Below are positions 1-8,724 of a DNA stretch of 64,000 nt, piece by piece. The position numbers and the translations under genes are program-made. The notes beneath the pieces were generated by a model, which was given only the letters and a program-made list of their open reading frames with translations, ran no database searches and was not told the DNA's origin. Each line of letters opens with the position of its first letter. Position 1 is the stretch's first letter. This DNA comes from Micromonospora_G sp044458865 (lineage in GTDB: Bacteria > Actinomycetota > Actinomycetes > Mycobacteriales > Micromonosporaceae), in contig NZ_JBITIH010000009.1 in the NCBI RefSeq assembly GCF_044458865.1, positions 124,001 to 188,000 on the forward strand. Reading direction: 5' to 3'.

Positions 1-89
1 TCCGCGGAGACGGCGATCGCGTGTGCGACGCCCGGCACCCGGTCGGCGAAGTTGGCAAGCAGCCAACCAAGATCCTGCGTAGATGTCAT
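1..89 (-). CDS. Roadblock/LC7 domain protein, N-terminal fragment (conservon CvnB-like)
   Basis: Only the first 29 codons lie in the window; the rest continues past the left edge. The peptide begins MTSTQDLGWLLANFADRVPG, typical of the short roadblock/LC7 proteins that follow nitrate-sensor-type kinases in actinobacterial conservons. Its ATG overlaps the kinase TGA (shared ATGA at 86-89), so the two genes are probably translationally coupled. In the family, this protein links the kinase to a DUF742 protein and a small Ras-like GTPase, which should lie just outside the window. The assignment rests on the N-terminal sequence and the context. Confidence 0.8.
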   Translation of the reverse strand, partial: MTSTQDLGWLLANFADRVPGVAHAIAVSA

Positions 90-3000
90 GCTTCATGCTC
101 CTTCTGACCGCTCCCGGCCGCGGGGCCTAGGCCGGCCTGCGGGGATTGCTGACCCGGAGTCGCTTCCGGGTTGGTCGAGGGGTCGTCCGAGGGGTTGGTA
201 CGGCCACGCTGCACCCCTCGGTGGTACGCGGACAGCAGGCCGCGCACCGCCTCCGGTGTCCGGCGTTGCACCGAGACGCTCGGCTTTTCTACCGCGCCGG
301 GAACCAACTGTGCCATCGGCACCCGCTTGGGAAGACCCTTCTGAGTGGTTTCGGCGACCGGAACCGCGGTAGCCGCGGAGGCGGCGCGCCACCCGTCGTC
401 GGCAGCCGTCTGCCAACCGCCGGGCGACTCACTCGGGCGGGTGGCGCCGTTGCCGTAACCGACCGAGCCCCCCGTTGTCTCTCCCGCCGCCCCTGCCCCA
501 CGGACCGAGCCGGCGGAAACCGGAGCGGCCATCGAGGAACCGACAGTCGCGCCGGAAGGTCCATTCTGGACGGTACTACGGGTGGCGTCAGCCGTGACGT
601 ACCGGGCCTTGTCCACGACGTCGGCACTGTCGCCGGCATCGCTCTCGTCGTTGACCGCCCGCCGGGTACGGAACCAGGCGGATTCCAGCTCACGGAAGAT
701 GGGCAGTTCCATGGTCTCGTCAGCGAACCGTGGCCGGGCCTCGACCGCCGCGGCCGACGGGACCGTGATCGGTGGCTCGACCGGGGGTCGCACGACCCTG
801 GGCAGCTCGGCGGTCATGTCGAGCGCCGCAGCCAGCCGCTCCGGAACCGAGGGCGCCGGGGCATCCCGGTCGGCGGCACTGACCGGCGGCCAGGCCGGCG
901 GGGCACCCACGGCCGGGGCCGCGGGCGGCATCGGCGGCTGTGGCGGCGCCGAGACCGGCTGGCTCGACACCGGCGGTGCGGAGACCGGAGGAGCAGAAAA
1001 CGGCGGTGCGGAGAACGGCGGTGCGGAGACCGGAGGAACGACCGGCGGCGCCAGTGCGGCGTCGGCCGGGTGTATCTCCGGGGTGGTCGGCATCTGCCGG
1101 GGGATGTTCGGAGACGGGGTGCTCGTCGGCTCCGCGTCGCCGCCGGACTCGGCCGCCCGTCGCTGTGGCAACGGGTCGATCCCCTGACCGTTGGACGAAC
1201 GCGGGCTGAAGCCGTCGCTGCCGTTGCTGCCGGACTTCGCGCCGGTCAGGTCGGACCACGCCGGCATCCCGCGTCCGGCGCCGTTACCAGCGCCGGTGCC
1301 GTTACCGAGACCGGCACCGTTACCGAGACCGCCGCCGTTCGTGCCCAGACCGCCACCGTTGCCGAACGCTGCCGCAAGTCCACCGCCGTTGAGGCCAGCG
1401 GGCTCGAACGGTCGACCGGCCGGGCTCACGTCCCGCTCCGGTGCACGCTGTGCCGGTGGAACCGGGCTGCTCTCCAGCGCGAGTGGCTCCCCGAAGTTCG
1501 GCCGCTGCGAGGGTGGCTGCTGCGCCGGGGTGGTGTAACCACCCGACTGCTGCGCACGCCCGGAGAGCGCCCTCGGCACGAGCACCGAGGTGGGCATCGT
1601 GACGTCGGCGACCGTACCCCGGTCGGAGCCGGGCCGCAGTTCGACCTTGACCCCGTGCCGGGCTGCCAGTCGGGCGACCACGACCAGGCCCATCATCCGG
1701 GAGACCGCCACGTCCACCTGCGGCGGCGTGGCCAGGCGCTCGTTGAGGTCGTAGAGCTGGTCGGCGGTGATACCGATGCCCCGGTCCTCGACGTAGAGCG
1801 ACGCGCGGTCACCGACCCGCCGGGCCTCGACCATGACCTGCGAGTCGGGCGGCGAGAAGGCGGTGGCGTTGTCGAACAGCTCGGCGACCAGGTGGACCAG
1901 GTCGTTCACGGCGTGCGCCGCGACCTCGATGTCACGGTCGACCACCCCGAACTCGATCCGGGTGTAGTGCTCGACCTCGGACTGGGCAGCCCGGAGCACA
2001 TCGATCAGCGCGGCTGGCTCCCGCTGCACGCGGGTGGAGTCCGCACCGGCGAGCACCAGCAGGTTCTCGTCGTTACGTCGCATTCGGGTGGCCAGGTGGT
2101 CGAGCTGGAACAGCTCCGCCAGCCGGTCGGGGTCTTCCTCGCCACGCTCCAGTCGGTCCAGGTGACCGATCAGCCGGTCGACCAGGATCTGCGAACGGCG
2201 GGCCAGGTTGACGAACATCGTCGCGACGGAGGAGCGGAGCGCGGCCTGCTCGGCCGCGGTCCGGACGGCTTCGAGGTGGACCGCGTTGAACGCCTCGGTC
2301 ACCTGCCCGAACTCGTCCTTGCCCCGGACCGGCAGCGGCTCGGCGATCTGGTTGGCCAGTTGTACCGGCGACATCTGGGCCGACAGCGCCGGGTCGCGTA
2401 GCCGGGCGACCGCCTGGGGAAGGCCGTACTGGGCGATCGAGAGTGCGCCGTGGCGGAGTTCACGCAGCGAGCGGGCCATCGAGCGGGCCACGATCCAGGC
2501 GAACAGGATCGCCAGCAGGAGCGTGGCGAGCAGCAGCGTGGTCTCGACGAAGACCTGCTGGCGTACCTCGTTGCGGATCTCGGTGGCGCGCTCGACCGCG
2601 TCGCCGTCGAGCCTCGCCTCGACCGTACGGATCAGCTTGGCGTTGCCGACCATCGCCGCGTCCCACTTGTCCGCGTCGAACGGGGCATCCGACATGTCGT
2701 CGTTGGTCTTGCCCCGGATGTAGCCGCTGTAGTTGTCCGCCTCGCGCTGGTCGGAACCGGCCACGGTCTGCTCGTAGAACTCGGCCTCGGACCGGGTGGC
2801 GACGGACTGGAAGGACTGCAACGCCTGCTGCTGACCGGTCTCGGTGGCGATGTAGTCGGTACGCAGGACCGGCGTCAGCTCCTTCTGGATGAGCGCGCGG
2901 TGCACCACGACGCGACGTACGGAGAGGAACTCCTTGGCCCGGGAGGTCGCGGTGGCGGCCCGCATCCGCTCGCTCAGCGCACTGTCCCCGGCGAGCTGCG

Positions 3001-3553
3001 AGGCCGAGTCACGGATGTCGAGCAGGTCGCTGATCAGGCCCTCGTACGACTGCGAGGCGTCAGTGATCTTGAGTTTGCCGTTGATCACCTGGCTGCGCGT
3101 GCCGGGCAGGTCGGCGAGGCTCCGATCGATCCGGGTCAGTAGGGCGGTGAAGTTGGCCGGCAGGTCGCTCAGCTCGGCGCGCTGCTCGGAATACGGTCCC
3201 TTGGCGCCGTCGATCTTCGGGTGCACATCGCTGTACGCCTTCTGGTACTTGTCCTTGGCCTCCCCCCGGTCCGGCACGCCGAGCAGCAGTACCGCCGCCG
3301 CGCGCTCGTCCTGCAGGCCGTCGACCAGTTGGCCGGACGCCTGCGCCAGGTTGGCCAGGGTTCGCGCCCGTTCGGCGTTGTTGTACGTCCGCAGGTGGTC
3401 GATGAGCCCGGTCGTGCCGACCACGACGGTGGCGAGCGTCGGCACGATCATGATGATGCCGAGCTTGGACCAGATCGGCATGTCACGGAGCCGGCCCATT
3501 GGCCGGCGGAGACGCGACAGTAAAGAGTTCGCCGTGTTCGGCTGCTTGCTCAC
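86..3553 (-). CDS. Nitrate/nitrite-sensor-type histidine kinase (conservon CvnA-like)
   Basis: A membrane sensor kinase of 1155 aa. TM1 (about 31-51) and TM2 (about 334-357) flank an extracellular, mostly helical NIT-type sensor domain. A HAMP-like linker, a histidine region (DHLATR, His486) and a HATPase_c domain follow, with N box ELFDNA at 558-563 and G1 box DRGIG near 590. The long C-terminal tail is low complexity, with Gly/Asn repeats (NGGGLG-like) and five-residue PPVSA/PPFSA repeats, and would be cytoplasmic. I prefer the GTG at 3553 because GGGAGG lies 8 nt upstream; an ATG 17 codons earlier has no such site. It overlaps the roadblock gene by ATGA. The signal is unknown; nitrate sensing is a family label only. 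Confidence 0.88.
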   Translation of the reverse strand: MSKQPNTANSLLSRLRRPMGRLRDMPIWSKLGIIMIVPTLATVVVGTTGLIDHLRTYNNAERARTLANLAQASGQLVDGLQDERAAAVLLLGVPDRGEAKDKYQKAYSDVHPKIDGAKGPYSEQRAELSDLPANFTALLTRIDRSLADLPGTRSQVINGKLKITDASQSYEGLISDLLDIRDSASQLAGDSALSERMRAATATSRAKEFLSVRRVVVHRALIQKELTPVLRTDYIATETGQQQALQSFQSVATRSEAEFYEQTVAGSDQREADNYSGYIRGKTNDDMSDAPFDADKWDAAMVGNAKLIRTVEARLDGDAVERATEIRNEVRQQVFVETTLLLATLLLAILFAWIVARSMARSLRELRHGALSIAQYGLPQAVARLRDPALSAQMSPVQLANQIAEPLPVRGKDEFGQVTEAFNAVHLEAVRTAAEQAALRSSVATMFVNLARRSQILVDRLIGHLDRLERGEEDPDRLAELFQLDHLATRMRRNDENLLVLAGADSTRVQREPAALIDVLRAAQSEVEHYTRIEFGVVDRDIEVAAHAVNDLVHLVAELFDNATAFSPPDSQVMVEARRVGDRASLYVEDRGIGITADQLYDLNERLATPPQVDVAVSRMMGLVVVARLAARHGVKVELRPGSDRGTVADVTMPTSVLVPRALSGRAQQSGGYTTPAQQPPSQRPNFGEPLALESSPVPPAQRAPERDVSPAGRPFEPAGLNGGGLAAAFGNGGGLGTNGGGLGNGAGLGNGTGAGNGAGRGMPAWSDLTGAKSGSNGSDGFSPRSSNGQGIDPLPQRRAAESGGDAEPTSTPSPNIPRQMPTTPEIHPADAALAPPVVPPVSAPPFSAPPFSAPPVSAPPVSSQPVSAPPQPPMPPAAPAVGAPPAWPPVSAADRDAPAPSVPERLAAALDMTAELPRVVRPPVEPPITVPSAAAVEARPRFADETMELPIFRELESAWFRTRRAVNDESDAGDSADVVDKARYVTADATRSTVQNGPSGATVGSSMAAPVSAGSVRGAGAAGETTGGSVGYGNGATRPSESPGGWQTAADDGWRAASAATAVPVAETTQKGLPKRVPMAQLVPGAVEKPSVSVQRRTPEAVRGLLSAYHRGVQRGRTNPSDDPSTNPEATPGQQSPQAGLGPAAGSGQKEHEA
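941..1050 (-). repeat. 15-bp tandem repeats coding PPVSA/PPFSA in the kinase tail
   Basis: The DNA contains a run of imperfect 15-bp units (GGCGGTGCGGAGACC and variants). They encode five consecutive PPxSA-type repeats in the kinase tail. A second glycine/asparagine repeat tract lies at about 1290-1390. Such tracts usually vary in copy number between strains. Confidence 0.75.
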
Positions 3554-3746
3554 GTCACCGCCCTCCCTTTTCGGCGCCCGTGTGTCGCTCCGGGCACCGC
3601 CCATCGACCGACCCGGACGGGTCGGACCTCCGAGATTCCATCACGACACAAGTCAAAGAGAAAGCCCAGGTTGTCCGTCGCGGACCGTGTGATGGGATGT
3701 TCATGCAATTTGCTAGCAATCCGTCTGCTGGGAGTAACTCAAAGTA

Positions 3747-4406
3747 ATGAGATCCTCTGTCGGAGTGGTACTGCTCGCTGGCCCTTCAGGCTCCGGAAAG
3801 TCCTACATCGCCCGTCGCACCGGGCTTCCCGTGCTCTCCCTCGACGATTTCTACAAGGACGGTGACGACCCTACGTTGCCGCGTCGAGCCGGTCTTGTGG
3901 ACTGGGAGTCACCACAGGCGTGGGACTCCGCTACGGCCGTGGCGACGATTGCCGCGTTGGTACGGAACGGCAAGGCTGAAGTGCCGGTATACGCGATCGA
4001 CGCCGACCGACGGGTGGACATTCGGACATTCGATCTAGACGGATCGCCACTCTTTATCGCCGAAGGGATTTTTGCTGCGGAGATCGTACCCGAATGCCGT
4101 CGACTGGGGTTGCTCGCCGGAGCGTACACGTTGCGTCGCCCACGCGGCGCCACCTTCTTTCGCCGTCTGGTACGCGACCTGAGTGAGCGGCGTAAGACCC
4201 CCGGGCTGCTGGTGCGGAGAGGAATCGCACTCGCCCGCACCGAACCCACGGTGCTGCGCCGACAGACCGGACTCGGCTGTCTGCCGTCCCGGGGTGGACA
4301 GGTGATCCGACAGGTGGCCGCGCTGCACGCCACCGCCACCGGATCGGGCGACACCGCCGGATCCGGGGCGGGCGGCAACGGGGCCCGGGCGGGCAACCGC
4401 GCCTGA
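3747..4406 (+). CDS. Uridine kinase-like P-loop protein
   Basis: A 219-aa P-loop kinase. The Walker A motif GPSGSGKS spans residues 12-19, and LDDFYKDGDD follows at about 32-41, which is the hallmark of the uridine kinase/phosphoribulokinase family. It would phosphorylate uridine or a related nucleoside in the cytoplasm. The C-terminal 35 residues are Gly/Ala/Arg-rich and probably disordered. The ATG is preceded by a weak GGGAG about 12 nt away. It stands near adenosine deaminase, convergent with it, and close to the nucleoside uptake operon, which supports a salvage role. The exact substrate is not proven. Confidence 0.75.
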   Translation: MRSSVGVVLLAGPSGSGKSYIARRTGLPVLSLDDFYKDGDDPTLPRRAGLVDWESPQAWDSATAVATIAALVRNGKAEVPVYAIDADRRVDIRTFDLDGSPLFIAEGIFAAEIVPECRRLGLLAGAYTLRRPRGATFFRRLVRDLSERRKTPGLLVRRGIALARTEPTVLRRQTGLGCLPSRGGQVIRQVAALHATATGSGDTAGSGAGGNGARAGNRA

Positions 4407-4433
4407 GGGCTCGGCCACCGCGCAAGGCGCGAC

Positions 4434-5510
4434 TCACGCAAGCAGTTCGGCGTACCCGGGCTTGATCACTTCGTTGATGATCGCCAGTCGCTCATCGAAC
4501 GGAATGAAAGCGCTCTTCATCGCGTTGATGGTGAACCATTGCAGTTCGGCCCAGCCGTAACCGAACGCCTCCACCAACAGTGCCATCTCCCGCGACATCG
4601 AGGTGCCGCTCATCAACCGGTTGTCGGTGTTGACCGTGGCCCGGAACCGAAGATCACGCAACAGTCCGATCGGGTGCTCGGCAATCGAGGCGACGGCACC
4701 GGTCTGCACGTTCGACGACGGACAGAGTTCCAACGGGATGCGCTTGTCCCGGACGTACGCCGCGAGCCGCCCCAGCACCGGCGTCGCCCCGGTGGTGATG
4801 TCGTCGACGATCCGTACGCCGTGCCCGAGCCGGTCCGCGCCGCACCACTGGATCGCCTGCCAGATCGACGGCAGCCCGAAAGCCTCACCAGCGTGGATCG
4901 TGAAGTGGAAGTTCTCCCGCTGGAGGTATTCGAAGGCGTCCAGGTGCCGGGTGGGCGGGAAGCCCGCCTCCGCGCCGGCAATGTCGAAGCCCACCACCCC
5001 GCTGTCGCGGAACCGGACCGCCAGTTCGGCGATCTCCTGCGAACGGGCGGCGTGCCGCATCGCGGTGAGCAGGGTGCCGATCCGGATCCGCTGACCGGCC
5101 GCCGCCGCCAGGGCGGTCCCCTCCGCGAAGCCGGCAACGGTCGCCTCCACCACCTCGTCCAGGGTCAGTCCCTGGTCCAGGTGCTGCTCCGGAGCAAACC
5201 GGACCTCCGCGTAGACGACCCCGTCCGCAGCCAGGTCCAGGGCGCACTCGGCGGCGACCCGACGGAGCGCGTCCGCTGTCTGCATCACCGCCACGGTGTG
5301 CGCGAACGTCTCCAGATACCGCTCCAGCGACCCGGAGTCGGCGGCGGTGACGAACCACCGACCCAGTTCCTCCGGATCCGTGCTGGGCAGGGGGTGCCCG
5401 ATCGTGTCCGCCAGCTCGATGATCGTCGCCGGCCGCAGTCCGCCGTCCAGGTGGTCGTGCAGTAGCGCCTTGGGTGCCTTGACGATGTCTTCGTATCCGA
5501 TTGCCACCAT
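4434..5510 (-). CDS. add: Adenosine deaminase
   Basis: A cytoplasmic, zinc-dependent enzyme of 358 aa that converts adenosine or deoxyadenosine to inosine. All catalytic signatures are visible: HDHLDGG (zinc ligands H18 and H20), SLERYLETF (61-69), TIHAGE (H206, E209), LGHG (H230) and NTDN (zinc ligand D296). The length is normal. The ATG has AGGG 7 nt upstream. It lies 1 kb beyond the DUF4272 gene that follows deoA; in M. tuberculosis cdd, deoA and add are adjacent in this order (Rv3315c-Rv3313c). Here a plus-strand methyltransferase gene and the DUF4272 gene separate deoA from add. Confidence 0.97.
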   Translation of the reverse strand: MVAIGYEDIVKAPKALLHDHLDGGLRPATIIELADTIGHPLPSTDPEELGRWFVTAADSGSLERYLETFAHTVAVMQTADALRRVAAECALDLAADGVVYAEVRFAPEQHLDQGLTLDEVVEATVAGFAEGTALAAAAGQRIRIGTLLTAMRHAARSQEIAELAVRFRDSGVVGFDIAGAEAGFPPTRHLDAFEYLQRENFHFTIHAGEAFGLPSIWQAIQWCGADRLGHGVRIVDDITTGATPVLGRLAAYVRDKRIPLELCPSSNVQTGAVASIAEHPIGLLRDLRFRATVNTDNRLMSGTSMSREMALLVEAFGYGWAELQWFTINAMKSAFIPFDERLAIINEVIKPGYAELLA

Positions 5511-5581
5511 GACCAGACCCTAGTGCTCCGTCCGCCGGCGGACAGGTGGGGCACCGGCCGGGGGTACGACCGGGCACCGCC

Positions 5582-5594
5582 TAGGCTGGCGAGG
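5582..5594 (+). promoter_or_regulatory. Leaderless promoter -10 (TAGGCT) of the methyltransferase gene
   Basis: TAGGCT at 5582-5587 fits the actinobacterial TANNNT -10 motif and lies 7 nt before the GTG at 5595, so transcription would begin on or next to the start codon. This spacing supports the GTG over an upstream in-frame start. Confidence 0.5.
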
Positions 5595-6482
5595 GTGAGT
5601 CCCGATCCGCTGCGGTTCCTGCGCTGCCCGGTCTGCGGCGAGCCGCTCAGCGGAGTCGAGACCGAGGGTGCGAGGGCACTGCGCTGTCCACGGGGGCACA
5701 GCTTCGATCTGGCCCGTCAGGGGTACGTGAACCTGCTCGCCGGTCGCGCCCCCCACACCGGTGACAGCCCCGGGATGGTCACCGCCCGGGAGGAGTTCCT
5801 CGGCGCGGGACATTACGACCTGGTCTCGGCCGCCCTCGCCGCCGCCGCCACCGGCAGCAGCGCCACCGAGACCAGTGCCGCCGAGAGCGACAGCGCGGAC
5901 GCGACGTACCCGAGGTTGGTGGTCGACGCCGGCGCCGGCACCGGCTGGCACCTCGCCGCGGTGCTGGACGCGATCCCGGACGCGGTCGGGCTGGCGCTCG
6001 ACGTCTCCAAGCCGGCACTGCGCCGGGCCGCCCGCGCGCACCCCCGCGCCGCCGCCGCGCTCTGCGACACCTGGCAGACTCTGCCGCTGGCCGATGCCTC
6101 CACCACGCTGCTGCTCAACGTCTTCGCGCCGCGCAACGGACCGGAGTTCCGGCGGGTGCTCCGCCCGGACGGACTCCTGCTGGTGGTGACGCCCGCCGCC
6201 GACCACCTCACCGAGTTGGTCGAACAGCTCGATCTGCTCCGGGTCGACCCGACGAAGTCGGATCGGGTCGCAGGGAGCCTCGGCGACGGGTTCGACCTGG
6301 TCGGGCGGAGCCGGCACATCCGCCGGATGCGGCTGCGGCGAGCGGAGGTGGCGACCCTGGTCGGCATGGGGCCGAGCGCCTGGCACATCGCACCGGCGCG
6401 GCTCGCCGCCCGGATCGAGGCCCTACCGGAGCCGGTCGACGTGACCGCCGCCGTCGAACTCGGCGTCTACCGCCCCCGCTGA
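5595..6482 (+). CDS. RlmA-like rRNA guanine-N1 methyltransferase
   Basis: A SAM-dependent methyltransferase of 295 aa. The N-terminal zinc-binding knuckle has C11-x2-C14 and C31-x3-H35. The SAM loop VVDAGAGTGWHLA follows at about 113-125. This pair of features is typical of RlmA/TlrB enzymes, which methylate G745 or G748 of 23S rRNA; some members give macrolide resistance. I chose the GTG at 5595 because of the leaderless -10 just upstream and the position of the zinc knuckle. The target nucleotide cannot be read from the sequence. It is a single gene, divergent from add and convergent with the DUF4272 gene. Confidence 0.85.
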   Translation: MSPDPLRFLRCPVCGEPLSGVETEGARALRCPRGHSFDLARQGYVNLLAGRAPHTGDSPGMVTAREEFLGAGHYDLVSAALAAAATGSSATETSAAESDSADATYPRLVVDAGAGTGWHLAAVLDAIPDAVGLALDVSKPALRRAARAHPRAAAALCDTWQTLPLADASTTLLLNVFAPRNGPEFRRVLRPDGLLLVVTPAADHLTELVEQLDLLRVDPTKSDRVAGSLGDGFDLVGRSRHIRRMRLRRAEVATLVGMGPSAWHIAPARLAARIEALPEPVDVTAAVELGVYRPR

Positions 6483-6527
6483 CACCTCCGCTCCCGGAGG
6501 CGGGCGGTGGCGCGGAGCCACCCCGGG

Positions 6528-7208
6528 TCAGGTCGACAGGTCGACTTCCTCCCAGCCGGCCGGCGGGTCGTGGTACGGGCCACGGAAGATGACCGCCCAT
6601 TCCAGCGCCCACCGCCGCTGCCCGATCGCGTTCGCGTCGATCATGCTCGGCCGGGGTGCGCCCAGCCGCTCCAGCTCCAGGTGCCCCCAGTCGAGGCAGT
6701 AGTAGAGGTCCAGCAGGGCGGCGACCTCCACCGCGTCCCGGGGGGCGACCAACGTACGGGACCGCCACTGGGTGAACGTCTCCCCCGCCGGCAGGTTCGG
6801 CAGCAGGTCCATCAGCCGCTCGTCGGTCGGCTCCGACGGGTCGAGGTGCTTGGTCAGGCCCAGCACCCAGGCCAGCGCGAAGACCGCGTCGTGGTGCAGT
6901 ACGAACGAACGGTGGTCGCCCCGCCCACCCATCACGAACTGCCACTCCGGCGGGGTGACCGACTCGACCAGGTGCGAACCGAGCAGCCAGCTCATCCCCG
7001 CCTCGGCCGGCATACCGAAACAGCGCGACAGGACCAGGTGCAGGACCGCCGTACGAGCCTCGATCTCGCCCGTCGGGCGCAACTCCACCTCGTCGCCCGG
7101 CTCCCACACGAGGGGGAACTGGGCCGGCGGCACCGGCAACCCCAGGCGGCTGATTTCGTCAAGATTCGCGGCGCGCACGGCCCGGGGGTCGGGAGCGGGT
7201 ACGGTCAC
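6528..7208 (-). CDS. DUF4272 domain protein
   Basis: A 226-aa protein with the features of DUF4272: the central segment AVLHLVLSRCFGMP, then a conserved SERL-like helix and a C-terminal RRWALEWAV segment. There is no signal peptide or membrane helix, so it is likely cytoplasmic; its function is unknown. I prefer the GTG at 7208 because AGGGA lies 7 nt upstream; the frame is open to an ATG at 7301. It follows deoA on the same strand after 123 nt, so it may be read through from the nucleoside operon. Confidence 0.75.
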   Translation of the reverse strand: MTVPAPDPRAVRAANLDEISRLGLPVPPAQFPLVWEPGDEVELRPTGEIEARTAVLHLVLSRCFGMPAEAGMSWLLGSHLVESVTPPEWQFVMGGRGDHRSFVLHHDAVFALAWVLGLTKHLDPSEPTDERLMDLLPNLPAGETFTQWRSRTLVAPRDAVEVAALLDLYYCLDWGHLELERLGAPRPSMIDANAIGQRRWALEWAVIFRGPYHDPPAGWEEVDLST

Positions 7209-7331
7209 AGCTACGTCCCTGCCAGTCAACAGCGGCTCAAACGCCGGATGATCCCCCTGGCCAGCGAGAATAGCGGTTCCGTCGCGACGGCACCATGCCA
7301 CCCCGCCGGTCGTACCGGGGGACCTGACCGG

Positions 7332-8612
7332 TCAGCCGATCCGCTCGATCACCAGCGGCGGCACCACCGGTGCGGCGTCGGCGATGGTGACCGCAGCCTC
7401 GGCCGTCGTACGGGCCGCCGGAATCCGGGACGGGGCATCGGTACGCAGCTCGTAGAGGACCTCACCGGCACGTACCCGGTCCCCGGGGCGCTTGTGCAGC
7501 AGAACTCCCGCACCCGGGCTGACCGCGTCCTCCTTGCGGGCCCGGCCGGCGCCGAGTCGCCACGCGGCCACCCCGATGCCGTACGCGTCGACGGCGGCGA
7601 CGTAGCCGTCCCGGTCGGCACGGACCAGTTCGGTCTCGGCTGCCACCGGCAGCGGGGCGTCCGGGTCGCCGCCCTGTGCCCGGACCATGGCCCGCCAGGC
7701 GTCCATCGCCCGGCCGTCACGTAGCGCCGGCTCCGGGTCGACGTCGGTCAGGCCGGCCGCGTCGAGCATCTCCCGAGCCAGGGCGAGAGTCAGCCGCACC
7801 ACGTCGGCCGGTCCGCCCCCGGCGAGCACCTCGACCGACTCGGTCACCTCGACCGCGTTGCCGACCGCGAGCCCGAGCGGGGTGGACATCTCGGTGAGCA
7901 GGGCGACGGTCCGTACGCCGTGCGCGGTGCCGAGGTCGACCATGGTGCGGGCCAGTTCCCGGGCGTCGTCGGCCGACTTCATGAACGCCCCGCTCCCGAC
8001 CTTCACGTCGAGCACCAACGCGCCGGTTCCCTCGGCGATCTTCTTGCTCATGATCGAGCTGGCGATGAGCGGGATCGCCTCGACCGTGCCGGTGACGTCA
8101 CGCAGCGCGTACAGCTTGCGGTCGGCCGGGGCGAGGTGGTCACCGGCGGCGCAGATCACCGCGCCGGTCTCCTGGAGCTGTCGGATGAACTCGTCGTTGG
8201 TGAGCGCGGCCCGCCAACCGGGGATCGACTCCAGCTTGTCCAGGGTGCCGCCGGTGTGCCCGAGTCCCCGCCCGGAGAGCTGCGGTACGGCGGCACCGCA
8301 GGCGGCGACCAGTGGCGTCAACGGCAGTGTGATCTTGTCGCCGACACCGCCGGTGGAGTGCTTGTCCACCGTCGGGCGACGTACGCCGCTCAGGTCGAGC
8401 CGTTCCCCGCTGGCGATCATCGCGGCAGTCCACCGGGCGATCTCCGCTGGGCTCATGCCCCGCAGCAGGATGGCCATGGCGAGGGCCGACATCTGCTCGT
8501 CGGCGACCTGTCCCCGGGTGTACGCGTCGACCACCCAGTCGATCTGGCCGTCGCTGAGCACGCCGCCGTCGCGCTTGGTCCGGATCACCTCGACCGCACT
8601 GAACGCACTCAT
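7332..8612 (-). CDS. deoA: Thymidine (pyrimidine nucleoside) phosphorylase
   Basis: A 426-aa cytoplasmic phosphorylase that splits thymidine or deoxyuridine with phosphate into the base and deoxyribose-1-phosphate. The N-terminal helical domain contains MSALAMAILLRGM. The phosphate and nucleoside region contains DKHSTGGVGDKITL, and the KIAEGTGALVLDVKVGSGAF motif of the family follows. The C-terminal alpha/beta domain is complete. The ATG is preceded by a purine-rich stretch (AGGGTGGAAGG). It is the last enzyme gene of the nucleoside uptake and salvage operon, downstream of cdd, matching the cdd-deoA order of M. tuberculosis. Confidence 0.95.
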   Translation of the reverse strand: MSAFSAVEVIRTKRDGGVLSDGQIDWVVDAYTRGQVADEQMSALAMAILLRGMSPAEIARWTAAMIASGERLDLSGVRRPTVDKHSTGGVGDKITLPLTPLVAACGAAVPQLSGRGLGHTGGTLDKLESIPGWRAALTNDEFIRQLQETGAVICAAGDHLAPADRKLYALRDVTGTVEAIPLIASSIMSKKIAEGTGALVLDVKVGSGAFMKSADDARELARTMVDLGTAHGVRTVALLTEMSTPLGLAVGNAVEVTESVEVLAGGGPADVVRLTLALAREMLDAAGLTDVDPEPALRDGRAMDAWRAMVRAQGGDPDAPLPVAAETELVRADRDGYVAAVDAYGIGVAAWRLGAGRARKEDAVSPGAGVLLHKRPGDRVRAGEVLYELRTDAPSRIPAARTTAEAAVTIADAAPVVPPLVIERIG

Positions 8613-8724
8613 GAGCCTTCCACCCTGCCTTCGTCGAGAGTTGGGATCCGGGGCGCGGTCACACCGATCCGGTGCGGGCCCCGGTTGACGTCCACGGGCG
8701 GCCGTGCGCCGCCCGAGCGCGCAA

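Noticed and set aside
146..2401. Long open frame of 751 codons on the plus strand opposite the sensor kinase
   Set aside because: It is antisense to a clear kinase with all motifs, has an Arg/Gly-rich composition and no domain; a side effect of very high GC content.
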